This document shows, one piece after another, positions 1 to 28,209 of a stretch of DNA of 64,000 nucleotides. Source of the DNA: Glandiceps talaboti (lineage: Eukaryota > Hemichordata > Enteropneusta > Spengelidae); contig NC_135552.1 of the NCBI RefSeq assembly GCF_964340395.1, positions 19,281,681 through 19,345,680 of the forward strand, in the 5' to 3' direction. Made by a program: the position numbers and the translations under genes. The notes below the pieces were generated by a model. The model had not been told where the DNA came from and did not search any database. It saw nothing but the letters and a program-made list of their open reading frames with translations. Every line of letters starts with the position of its first letter. Within the stretch, counting starts at the first letter, position 1.

Positions 1-30
1 GATAACATGGTTGTCCTGATATGTATACGT

Positions 31-80
31 ACAGCTAAAACTATGTAGGCTTGGTGTTTCACTCAAGCAACATGACATTT
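31..80 (-). repeat. Inverted single copy of the 44-bp repeat unit
   Basis: Read on the minus strand, this stretch carries the same core (GTGAAACACCAAGCCTACAT, then TTTTAGCTGT) as the tandem array at 388-838. It lies about 310 bp away in opposite orientation, so the two could fold back on each other in the MMUT pre-mRNA. Confidence 0.75.
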
Positions 81-387
81 ATTACACACCCTCAGACAAC
101 TTCTAATGCAAAAGAAACAATTACATAGGTGCCATGCAGAGTGGGGTTGTAGAAGTTGTCAAGTTTAAATGTTGATTATCAGTTAGAAAATAAACATTTG
201 CAGCCATTAAAATCATCAAGTCCATGTGTAATGTTTTCATTAGAAGCCTGTTTTTACTGCACTGTGAAAGAATAGCAATGCTTATCAGTGTTCAATGTGA
301 TTGGGCAAAGGATCCTGCTGTGTTTGTTGTGTCTCTGTTATTGTTAGTCTAGAGTTGAACTGTGTCTAGCTCTGTCAAAAATGTAAT

Positions 388-838
388 GTCCTATGAGTGA
401 AACACCAAGCCTAATGCCCCCATGAGGGAAACACCAAGCCTACATCATTTTAGCTGTAATGTCCCATGAGTGAAACACCAAGCCTGCATCATTTTAGCTG
501 TAATGCCCCATGAGAGAAACACCAAGCCTACATCATTTTGGCTGTAATGTCCCATGAGTGAAACACCAAGCCTATATCATTTTAGCTGTAATGTCCCATG
601 AGTGAAACACCAAGCCTATATCATTTTAGCTGTAATGTCCCATGCATGAAACACCAAGCCTATATCATTTTAGCTGTAATGTCCCATGAGTGAAACACCA
701 AGCCTGTATCATTTTAGCTGTAATGTCCCATGAGTGAAACACCAAGCCTATATCATTTTAGCTGTAATGTCCCATGAATGAAACACCAAGCCTACATAAT
801 TTTAGCTGTAATGCCCCATGAGCCTATATCATTTTAAC
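388..838 (+). repeat. Tandem minisatellite, 44-bp unit, about 10 copies
   Basis: The unit begins GTCCCATGAGTGAAACACCA and continues AGCCTATATCATTTTAGCTG. Copies differ by a few substitutions and some are truncated, as at 400-430 and the last copy. It lies in the MMUT intron that ends at 939. No coding potential is visible; the rest of 1-939 is intron. Confidence 0.9.
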
Positions 839-939
839 GATATTCCAAACCACATTGATAATTTTACAGTCTGATGATTGCATTGTAGTTTTATAAATAC
901 AGTAAGTTGTGTATGTTGTGTATCTTTTACATCATCTAG

Positions 940-7289
<6,350 letters not shown>

Positions 7290-7765
7290 ACATCAAACTC
7301 AGCACTGACACTAGAAATGTATCAACAAACCACAGACTTGGTTGTCTATATATAATGCAACATTCAAATATAAGACTTCAAAGTGAAAGCATTAACCAGG
7401 CAACATCTCACTAAGGAGTCATTTTGTGAATTGACAATTTTATGAGACAACCACGTCTTGAATCAACACGTGAGTGAACACTGAAAAAGTGAGAATTCAA
7501 TACCAAATTTTTATTCCAGAGATGTTGCGAGGGAGAGATTGTACGTAATTACTCGGCAAGTATTGTAACAATTACAAGTTACTTTATCATGACTACCAAT
7601 AGAGGTAATGACATGAATTAAGACAGATAATTGTGAATTTTACGAAACACAGATATTAAACAATGTACTATATTCAAGCTTTTACTGTATAACCACAGAC
7701 AAGTAGTATAACTGTGGTATATCTAAGTTGTCCTTATCACCACCACCACCACCACCACCACCACC

Positions 7766-7812
<47 letters not shown>

Positions 7813-8880
7813 GCTGTACAAGACACTGTGATTGTGATACTGTGACAAAATTCCCACCTATTACTGTATACGTATGTACTGCATTATCAGCTGATCAGTT
7901 GTGAATGCAAGAAGAGAACATGCATCGGTTGTCAGTTCATTGGATGTAGATGGCAAAAAAAGAATGAAAATGTTGCATAATCTGTACAAAATGCTCAGTG
8001 AAGTCCTAGCAGATATTGAACACTGTGTATATATTCCAATAGTCGTTATTCATGTTTGTATTAGATTTGATAAAATCAGGCCTACTTTCTGTTAGTATAT
8101 ATAAATTATAAATTATAATGTAGTATTGCTTAGTGCACTACTAGCCATGACAACAGAAAGTGTTTTTTATATTACTCGCCCAGCCCTACCTACCCTAACC
8201 TATAGTTACTCTGATACAGAGTATCTACAGGTTGTCCTACAGCCAAGCTATTGACATATTAAGTGGTCACTATATCAAAATCCCCACATATTTGCTTCGA
8301 TCAGTTTCTTACAATGTTTGTTTTGGTGTTTCATTTTATTGTGGAGATTAGTGTTTTTATTTGAAGAGAACACTTGTGTGTGCAAAGATTTATATTAGAA
8401 CACTATCTTGTGTTCTTTGTCTGTTTTGCATTTTGGACGTTGCTACAGAGCTGACAAGTGACAGCTATTTGTTTAATATTACCCTTGATATTTATGGCGT
8501 AACAAAATAGTGATATTTTCTTGTTCAAGTGTCCTTGTACAGATTTACAAGACATAACTTGTTACCATGGTTACACTGACTTAATCCTAGTCTAATGTGT
8601 AATTATTGAGTGACATCAGATTTGACTTGTATTTGTTATCTATTTTATGAAGTAAAGAAATGGTCATTGGTTCAACAGTTTGCTGTTTGTTCAATAAATT
8701 GAAACAGAAGTGTGTTTGATGTACTTCTTATATAGGTACTGGTAGTAGGAATACAATGCTACTACTAAGTATTCAAATTGATCATAAATCATTGTAAAAT
8801 ACTGTGATTTTATTAAAGGCATTATACCAAGGATGTATTGAATGTATACTCAATAAAGTGATTATAAAGAAAATATATTT
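7290..8880 (+). other. MMUT 3' untranslated region and polyadenylation signals
   Basis: No open frame of note follows the TAA at 7287. AATAAA occurs near 8692 and at 8852-8857, the latter followed by a T-rich stretch; I favour it as the main poly(A) signal. A further AATAAA lies near 9386. The proposed 3'UTR holds a (CAC)n(CAT)n microsatellite. Confidence 0.6.
7738..7812. repeat. (CAC)n(CAT)n microsatellite
   Basis: Trinucleotide repeat switching from CAC to CAT units, within the probable MMUT 3'UTR. Confidence 0.95.
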
Positions 8881-10680
8881 TTTCTTGTTTTTTCTGTGAC
8901 TGGTTGTATTATATCACATCATTGTATACCACAGCCTCATTTTACGGCATCGTCTAAGATGTACCGCTCAGCGGTATTCGCAGTGTCGTGGAAGAAATAA
9001 CAGCTCTGGTTTGCGAGAACGTTTTATCATTACCTGTTGTTCTGTGAAGAGGTGTATTTGCAGAGAACAGGCATGTGCACATACCAATTTTTTCGTCATC
9101 ACTAACACTTTTAACGGCTGATACCCTATAGTTATGGTATAATTATATAACCTTTCTAGAAACCAAGTATGTGTCCTTACTCATCCTCACACACACACAC
9201 ACACACACAGTTTAAATGTACGTATTGTCTTATTTATGTCTCTAGTCATTCTTGCCTCCAGTGTACATGCAGCTAATAATGTGTCTATCAGTGCATCTCT
9301 GACCCCATTCAGTATGAATGCAAACACTGTGGGACCTCTACTTGAAATACACACTTGTATGTGTATACTTCAAAATGTTATACTGTAATAAACTTGCAGA
9401 AATCAATCATGGAGCTGTGTATTTCCCTTAGTATCTTGTATTATGTACATTGTAACCTTTGACATAGCCAGTTGATACCTTTAGCATGTGATTGGATAGG
9501 ACAATATACATATAGTTCAGGCTTGCATTTGATTGGTTAGGACAATATGCATATAGTTCAAGCTTACATGTTATTGGCCAGGGTAATACAGATTAAGTTT
9601 AAGCCTGCTAACTTCACAGGCTATGTGTCATGAAGTTGAGTGTCATTAGTGGTCCAAATTGATGTGAAATGGGCAAAATTGCAATGAGAAACACGAAAAA
9701 CACAAGGAAATTAAGTTTGTCCCAATTTATTTTTTCTCGGTTATGCAACAGTATAAAATACAAAAACCTGTAACACATATCATCCAGTAACAAAACACTA
9801 AATTTACATATCTTTGTGACTAGAAAATTTTGTCATCCTACCTATCTGACTACCTACCTATCTGACTAATGAATTGTAAATTTTGTACATAGCCTGGTGC
9901 ATTGTGTTTACATGTGTAAGAAGACACTTTAGTCACTATTTTTTTTTGTTCTTTTGTTTTTTGACAAAATCAATCTTTGATGAAAATGTCAAGGTGTACA
10001 GTAATCGTAGCCAGCACACTACACTCGGGTCAAAATATCATGTGTTGATTCATTATCAGCCTGCCAAATCAGGGAAAATGGAGTAATCTGTCATGAAATA
10101 TACTTTCTGTTCAAGCACCAACAAAATGATTTTAGTTCCGAGACTAGCCAACATGAAAGTGAGGTGGACTAGTGTTGATCTTGGCACTTTGCCAACATCA
10201 ATGCTGTGATGTCATGGTAACCATGATACTGTCAAACTGCGTAATCCATGTAACTGTTGTGTTGATAGCTGTATAATTTATAAGATACAGATAACATGAT
10301 TCTTCCACAACTGTCTCCGAGGGGAACTGCCTTCATGTTCCTCCATGATTCTGAGTTCACCACAGTGTACATCTACCTGTGTAAGGAACAAAAATGATGG
10401 ACTTGATTACTATGACAATGCGACCAAACAATGGTTACAACTCTATCCTTTCACCAAGTTCAATATGTATGCCATTCATACTGATTCAAACCATGTTTCT
10501 CGATCCTCACAATAATGTGAAACCATGTAACTGAGTTTTGTGTACATATGTTCACATAACTTTTGGTAATGTTGTGATTGAAATACCAGGGAGTATTTGT
10601 AAATGTTGTGGAGATTGGTAATTTGCACAGTATTGGACAAATCTAACAAGTACTTGAAAGAAGGACTGGCCATAGATTTG
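8881..10680. other. Intergenic region between MMUT and the LYR gene
   Basis: No gene recognised. It contains a short (CA)n at 9188-9208 and an imperfect repeat of about 58 bp near 9470-9590, in which a GTGATTGGATAGGACAATAT-like core recurs three times with decay. Short open frames here look random. Confidence 0.6.
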
Positions 10681-10684
10681 TACT

Positions 10685-10690
10685 TTTATT
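10685..10690 (-). terminator. Polyadenylation signal for the LYR-protein gene
   Basis: AATAAA on the minus strand about 355 bp downstream of the LYR gene's stop codon. It is the first canonical signal in that direction; assigned by position only. Confidence 0.5.
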
Positions 10691-11046
10691 GAGTAGAAGT
10701 GGTACAATTATGATGGTTACCTTCATTTATCACATTAACATATCAGATATCAAAAAAATATTCTAATTAGTATGCAGTAACAGTTAGTTTTCAAACTGAG
10801 AATGTGATTACCAATCTGCACACAAAACATCACAAGATGTAGATTTATACACCGGTAATTAAAATATCTTAGGTGATGAAATATTCTGAATCTTTGTCTG
10901 TTAAACTATTAATACATAAAGGAACATTATAAATTCTTATGACTATTTGCTATGACTCTAAGTGATGTGAAACACTAGCTATAGTAATTTTAATAAATCC
11001 CACTTACCATTCAAACCAAACTTGACAAAACTATTGGTTGGTTGTA

Positions 11047-12063
11047 TCAAAGAAGTCCACCTAGTTTAGATTTCAAGAAATAATACCCTTTCTGTAAAAG
11101 AGACCAAAGATGTCATGGTTAGTGGAATTTATTTGTCAACCAGTTCCAGTGAAATCAGTGTGTGAGATCCATATCCAGTGAAATCAGTGTGTGAGATCCA
11201 TATCCAGTGAAATCAGTGTGTGAGATCCATATCCAATGGAAATGCCACTCTGGAAAATTAAGGTATTTTCATAAATTTTGGGTTCTGGAGAACGATTTCA
11301 TAATTTCACATCACATAAATTTCATGTGATAATAATAATAATAATGTTGGTTTTTATATAGCGCTTTCCCACTTTGTACTCAAAGTGCTTTACAATTATT
11401 ACCCCTGGCACGGATCTATAGTGGCACAAATACCCTTTACTTCCTCAACTCCCTAGGGGGCATACAATCCATTGAAGCCGCTATAAGCGCATAGGATTAA
11501 AGCATTCATATTGCAAACTCTATCCTACCAGGTCCCTAATTATACAACTGGGTTGACTGAGGTACAAACGTTGTTCAAATCTTGCCCAAGGACCTTAGCC
11601 ATTCAGAAACAAATGGCATTGACGGGACTTGAACCTGCAACCTGCAAATTCCTATCCGGCCACTCTAACCATTTGCCTAAGACTCCACGAAACACCAAAC
11701 TGAAGGTCAATTTCATCTTCATTGTATAGTGGTGCACTGTTGCTACATTTGACTTTACATATACATTAGATGAACAATGACTCCTAAGTGCTTATTACTT
11801 TTAGAAAAAGTCATGAATAGTCAGTGTTCATTTCATTCATTTATTCATGAAGTAAATTACGTTGATTTTTTAAAATAATCACTTACTTCGACTTGTTTTT
11901 GCTTCTCACTGTTCTCAGTTAGCTGCATATTACTTTTAAATTCATTTCTGATATAGTTCTTGTAGTAGGTGACATCGGTAAATTTAAGTCGTTCTCCTTC
12001 ACGTAGTAACCTCTTATACAGACTGAGTACAGCTGGTCTTGACCACAGTGTGTTGACAGACAT
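11047..12063 (-). CDS. LYR-motif microprotein, MIEF1-upstream-ORF-like, 2 exons, 73 aa
   Basis: Exon 1 is 12063 down to 11887 (ATG at 12063, donor GTAAGT at 11886-11881). Exon 2 is 11091 down to 11047 (acceptor TTTTACAG, TGA at 11047-11049). Joined they give 73 residues: WSRPAVLSLYKRLLREG with the L-Y-R/K signature near residue 15, LKFTDVTYYKNYIRNEF, and the end KGYYFLKSKLGGLL after the splice. Start, middle and end line up with the vertebrate MIEF1 upstream-ORF protein (AltMIEF1/MIURF, 70 aa), which has AVLSLYR, LRYTD, IRREF and KG-FL-KLG at matching spacing. Family knowledge: LYR proteins are mitochondrial and bind acyl-ACP; AltMIEF1 associates with the mitoribosome. ISD11/LYRM4 is a weaker match. 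No MIEF1-like frame follows, so it appears monocistronic. Upstream minus-strand sequence has acceptor-like AGs, so a 5'UTR exon is likely. Confidence 0.82.
11134..11235. repeat. Tandem repeat, about 31-bp unit, 3 copies
   Basis: CCAGTGAAATCAGTGTGTGA followed by GATCCATAT repeats three times, in the intron of the LYR gene about 40 bp from exon 2. Confidence 0.9.
11236..11325. mobile_element. Left fragment of a foldback element related to that at 16370
   Basis: GGTATTTTCATAAATTTTGG followed by TTTCACATCACATAAA resembles one arm of the 16370-16764 element. The probable continuation (ACATTAGATGAACAATG and flanks) resumes at about 11700-11800, so the copy seems split by the SINE at 11326-11700. 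Confidence 0.6.
11326..11700 (-). mobile_element. tRNA-derived SINE with (ATT)n tail
   Basis: Read on the minus strand, the head has a tRNA-like A box (TGGTTAGAGTGG) and B box (GGTTCAAGTCC). The body contains GTAAAGCACTTTGAG and GGGAAAGCGCTATATAAAAA, the tail type shared by many CR1/L2-mobilised repeats, and it ends in an ATT microsatellite at 11326-11345. It lies in the LYR gene's intron. No intact tRNA fold is claimed. Confidence 0.78.
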
Positions 12064-13003
12064 CGCTGATTAAAACTAAAATCACAAAGTATGAAAATTC
12101 AAAAATGAAAGAAGTACACAAACATACACAATGTCCATAGTGCTACAGATATGTTACATAAACAGAATACAGAATACACACTTGTTATGCATCACCCAAC
12201 AAAGTCCCTTTTATTTTTATTGCAATGTTTATTGCTACCATACTAATATAAAGGTACCGGACTCTTCACAGACGCAATAAATTTCTTATTATAATATCTT
12301 TACAAAAAATTATACACAAACCAATGTTAAGGAGTAGGCACATAAGGAGCAAATTTATAAACTCTCTTGTATATTTTCTCCTAAAAGTTAAAAACCAGTG
12401 AAATTGTCTGGATGCCAACTGTGGTTTCTTAGACAGTCTGGTCAAAGTCCCTCAATCAGCACAGAAAGTTGTTCATCCAATCAGTGACCCCTAGCTGCTA
12501 TAGTGACGTCAACAGTGTATAAGTAGCATCTTGATGTACCATATTTGGACATTACATAATTGCCCCAGTAAACACCTACTTTATGGGGGACTGTGTTATT
12601 GGTTAGACTTGTGTGACTGATTAACAAAGACATGATGTTAATGACAGTGTGGGTGGCTGTGGATGATTTTTAAATTACATCTCATGCATCTCAGGACTTT
12701 TTGAGTAACGACTTTGACTAGACTGTGAGTGAAGGTATAAATTGTAACGATACTGTATAGGAACTAGACTACTAATGAAAATGTTCATAAATAAATCTGC
12801 CAACTATGGGATACACATTGATCTGCCAATGGGGATATCAATGTTCTTCTGTGTAAAGTGTGAAATATTGTGTCGTAGACATACATCATGGGCATTGGGC
12901 ATGCATTTTTTATTATCAATAAAGAATACATAATTTTTGGCCTCAAATCATTTGCAACTATTATTATTTTACATTTGAGATCGTACATTTCATTAGTTTT
13001 GTA
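12064..13003. other. Non-coding region upstream of the LYR gene
   Basis: No recognisable gene. It probably holds the 5'UTR or promoter of the minus-strand LYR gene. A TGACGTCA CRE-like octamer lies near 12503-12510. Open frames on either strand are short and lack codon-like character. Confidence 0.45.
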
Positions 13004-13125
13004 AATGATCATTGCCACAGGCACTTGAAGCAATTTGTACGATTTTTTTTTTTAAAGGGGTAGTACTACCATCTATACACATTTTTACAGATTGATTCAA
13101 GTGCCTGTGATCATTGGCTCAGGGG
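13004..13125. repeat. Short inverted repeat
   Basis: AATGATCATTG-CCACAGGCACTTGAA is repeated as its reverse complement (TTCAAGTGCCTGTGATCATTGG) about 60 bp later, around a T-rich loop. It could be a small foldback element or a hairpin. Confidence 0.65.
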
Positions 13126-13350
13126 AAATTGTATTCCGTCATCTGTATATTACAACTGTATTGAAAACCATGAATGTGTTGCTGTGAAGTCGACAACACG
13201 ATAGACAACTCTGTACTTACTTGCTTTGCCCAAAATATTTTCACACAGCTCGTTTTTCCTTCCTACTACATGTACTAAGTAATAGTTCATACACAGCCAG
13301 CATCCCACAGCAGCATGTTCATGCAGTGTTCATGAGTACTTCCGTACTTA

Positions 13351-13366
13351 TAGCGCCACCAAGCGG
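13351..13366 (-). promoter_or_regulatory. CTCF-like motif
   Basis: On the minus strand CCGCTTGGTGGCGCTA closely resembles the bilaterian CTCF core (CCNNNAGGTGGCGC type). It lies about 950 bp upstream of the CCDC177 start and just left of the foldback element. Motif match only. Confidence 0.35.
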
Positions 13367-13424
13367 CGGTAACCCGATAATTCAAATTGAGGTCGCGACA
13401 TATTTTTGCAACCAATCTCAGCGC

Positions 13425-13949
13425 ACGAGTGTGAAGCCACCATCATATTCATATTCATATTCAGTTTCAAAAGTTCACCTCTAGGCTCAATCTGAATATG
13501 ATGATGGCTTCACACGTTCATCATCAGATTCGAAGTCTTCCGAATGGGTACGAACGCGAATTCGTCAAATCACATAAAACTGTCATTGGCAGGTTGAAAT
13601 CATGCGATTGTGATTACTTTTCACTTGAATTGCATGGGTTTGCATGCTCCATATTATGGTCTATGACAACACTGTCAACAGTAATTCATGGTGCAAATCG
13701 GATACTCTGGCAAAAATAAAAAAGGAGCATGCAAATCCATGCAATTCAAGTGAGAAGTAATCACAATCGCATGATTTCAAACCGCCAATGAAGGATTTGT
13801 GTGATTTGACGAACTCGCGTTCGTGCCCATTCGGAAGACTTCGAATCTGATGATGAACGTGTGAAGCCATCATCATATTCAGATTGAGCCTAGAGGTGAA
13901 CTTTTGAAACTGAAACTGAATATGAATATGATGGTGGCTTCACACTCGT
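13425..13949. mobile_element. 525-bp foldback MITE with 9-bp target-site duplication
   Basis: Two arms of about 226 bp (13425-13650 and 13724-13949) are near-perfect reverse complements around a 73-bp spacer. The ends are ACGAGTGTGAAGCC and its exact complement. The 9-mer TCTCAGCGC flanks both sides (13416-13424 and 13950-13958) as a direct repeat. A 9-bp duplication with long inverted repeats fits Mutator-like (MULE) non-autonomous elements. Each arm carries a short shared open frame (MMMASHVHHQIRSLPNG), an artefact of the inverted repeat. It sits about 350 bp upstream of the CCDC177 start codon. Confidence 0.93.
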
Positions 13950-13958
13950 TCTCAGCGC

Positions 13959-14299
13959 TAACGCTAGCGTCTTGGATAACCAGGGTGACAAGGTGAACTG
14001 TAAACAATGATATTGCCGTTGAAAGTAATATCGTGCCTCTAGAAGTGACAGAATTCATCAAATATTTGAATTCAAGATTTATGTTCGACAGCTACGGGTT
14101 GTAACTGCGTTGTTTTGGAGTACACAGCGTGAACGACAGAGCGGTTTATTTGAACGATGTTGTAACCCAGTAATTTCAATAACGTTCAAAGTTTGACAAG
14201 TTTTGACTTGCAACTTCAAACCTTTGATACTAGTATTTACTAACAAACGGCAGTTTAATTCTGTAACTGTAAACGCAAGACGTAAAATATTCTTTAAAG
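13959..14299 (+). promoter_or_regulatory. Presumed promoter and 5'UTR of CCDC177
   Basis: This stretch between the foldback element and the first ATG is richer in CpG than its surroundings (GCTAACGCTAGCGTC and several ACG sites). No TATA box is obvious. The start site cannot be fixed without transcripts. Confidence 0.45.
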
Positions 14300-26347
<12,048 letters not shown>

Positions 26348-27725
26348 AGCAAAACAGATGTGATCAGATGCTTTATAATTTGATACTTAATTTATCAGAT
26401 TCATGTACATGAATGTCAATCTCTTGTAAATTTGCTTTGAGTTTTGACACCTTGCCCAAACCCTGTTGATGCCAGCTTTGTGAAGCTCCTATTTAATTTA
26501 CCCTAGTCTACAGCAGGTATATTCTATCATCTATGCCAGATTTGCCAATTTGTGTAACTAATTTAGAGAGGTATGTGCTGCAGGGTTGGTGAAAATGACT
26601 TTTTTTGTAGAGGTTGTACTTATTGGAAAATGCTGCAAAATATGCAAAAACCATCCTCCATTTTTGGTCCCCTCTATTTCTGTAAACTTTTTAAAAAAAG
26701 ATTTCATACATTGAATCTCTGTTTGTATTTTCCCCCAAATTTTGGATCGTAGTGTATAATTCACAGGGAAATGGCATTCTTTGTCATGTTTTTCCTTTGG
26801 CTGAATGATGGTAATTACTTGGGAATGATCTCTACAAATCATAGTTCCTATGAATTTAGCCTCTAAGTATTTCTTATTCTTAGTGACAGTTTACTCAAAT
26901 TAGTTATCATTAAAGCATTAGTCTTGATTTCATCCAAAATATACCACTTCATTTTTATCATGAACCTACCCATGTATTGGGAGCATACTGTCAAGGAAGG
27001 CTGTTTTAGTATACAAAACTTTTAATTATTCCAATATATTTAAGTTGTTGAGGCTCTTTGAACACTTTGTTCTGGTACCAAACTTATCATGAACCTACCC
27101 ATGCATTGGAAGCATACTGTCAAGGAAGGCTGTTTTAATATACAAAACTTTAATTATTCTAATATATATTTGTTGTTGAGGCTCTTTGAACACCTTTGTC
27201 TTGGTACCGAACTTGAAATCTATAGAATACGCCCACTTTAATCTCATGACTCTGTATTACTAATATATATAGTTAGTCATATTTTATAATGTCATACATT
27301 AAAATGTTCCATTTTTAAAATATATTATATAACATACAAGTTTTGTACATGCTGTTTCTGACAATTTATATTAGAATGAATCTGACACTTCATCACACTG
27401 ATTTTGAAAGAAATATACATTTATACTTGTGTATATCTTGTGTTTTTGCATTCCTATAATAGTGTAATTTATTCTATACTTGATTTAAAAAAAAAACATG
27501 GCTCAGAATAACAGAAAGCTAATATAAAATATCTCTCCATTGCCTGCATTGGAGAATATTACCAATGTAGTGTGTTGGGGACTATGTCTTGAAATGTAGA
27601 AGACTTGTATTATACTATTAATATTGCTTTATACTCCTAATTTTGAAATCTCATGTCATTTAAAATTTGTACAATACATATTTTATAGAAGATAAAAAGA
27701 CAATAAATATGTGTCAATCTTGAGA
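26348..27725 (+). other. CCDC177 3' untranslated region
   Basis: No coding potential follows the TGA at 26345. AATAAA at 27702-27707, followed by a GT/T-rich stretch, is the likely poly(A) signal, giving a 3'UTR of about 1.4 kb. It contains two direct copies of a segment of about 130 bp (from 26958 and 27087; ATGAACCTACCCATG, AGCATACTGTCAAGGAAGGC). Confidence 0.65.
26958..27215. repeat. Direct duplication, about 130-bp unit, 2 copies
   Basis: Both copies share TATCATGAACCTACCCATG, AGCATACTGTCAAGGAAGGC and GTTGAGGCTCTTTGAACAC, with a few substitutions. They lie in the CCDC177 3'UTR. Confidence 0.9.
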
Positions 27726-27733
27726 TGGTGTTT

Positions 27734-27743
27734 TTTTATTTAT
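27734..27743 (-). terminator. Polyadenylation signal of GLB1
   Basis: AATAAATAAA on the minus strand, about 470 bp past the GLB1 stop. It lies only about 30 bp from the CCDC177 signal on the other strand, so the two convergent genes end almost on top of each other. Confidence 0.55.
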
Positions 27744-27784
27744 TTTCGTATCCCTCCTGCCACTTTATCTCTAGTCTGTACGGT

Positions 27785-27835
27785 ATGACTTGACGCGGGT
27801 CGCCCTCATACATCAGTCTGGAGAGAGGAGGCTGA
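27785..27835. repeat. Hairpin with a second copy near 54150
   Basis: GCCCTCATACATCAGTC, then GAGAGAGGAGGCTGATGAGG: the two ends can pair (CCTCAT..CAG with CTGATGAGG). A similar arrangement (GCCCTCACACATCGGTC, then GAGAGGAGGCCGGTGAGGGC) occurs at 54150-54216, so this is a dispersed element. It lies in the GLB1 3'UTR. Confidence 0.6.
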
Positions 27836-27984
27836 TGAGGATGCATACACATCTATATTATAATTATTAATGTTCAGGTTTGAATGTTTTTGGAGTTTAT
27901 TCAGCCAAATATTTGGAGAGTTTACTTCATTGTTCAAAGGGCAAAATAAAAAATATTGCTGCCAGCCCATCTGACCCAATTCAA

Positions 27985-28045
27985 CATACATATGTACATA
28001 TACATACATACATACATACATACATACATACATACATACATACAT

Positions 28046-28102
<57 letters not shown>

Positions 28103-28118
28103 TACATACATACATAGG
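27985..28118. repeat. (CATA)n-(CA)n-(CATA)n compound microsatellite
   Basis: A CA core is flanked on both sides by CATA repeats, in the GLB1 3'UTR about 90 bp from the stop codon. Confidence 0.95.
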
Positions 28119-28209
28119 CTCATGATATCACAATTTGGGTACTTAAATCTGAACTGACTTTTACTTCCTGTTCCATGTTGATATTTACAATCATACGCTT
28201 CATACATGA

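Noticed and set aside
388-838. CRISPR-like look of regularly spaced repeats
   Set aside because: Units are directly adjacent with no unique spacers, and the host DNA is clearly eukaryotic.
7290-11046. MIEF1 (MiD51) coding region as partner of the LYR microprotein
   Set aside because: No frame resembling its nucleotidyltransferase-like domain was found on the minus strand before MMUT.
11590-11690. Functional tRNA gene
   Set aside because: A and B boxes are present, but the arms do not fold convincingly and the sequence continues into a SINE body with a microsatellite tail.
13498-13876. Two similar frames on opposite strands (MMMASHVHHQIRSLPNG)
   Set aside because: They are the two arms of one inverted-repeat transposon; no domain and no independent support.
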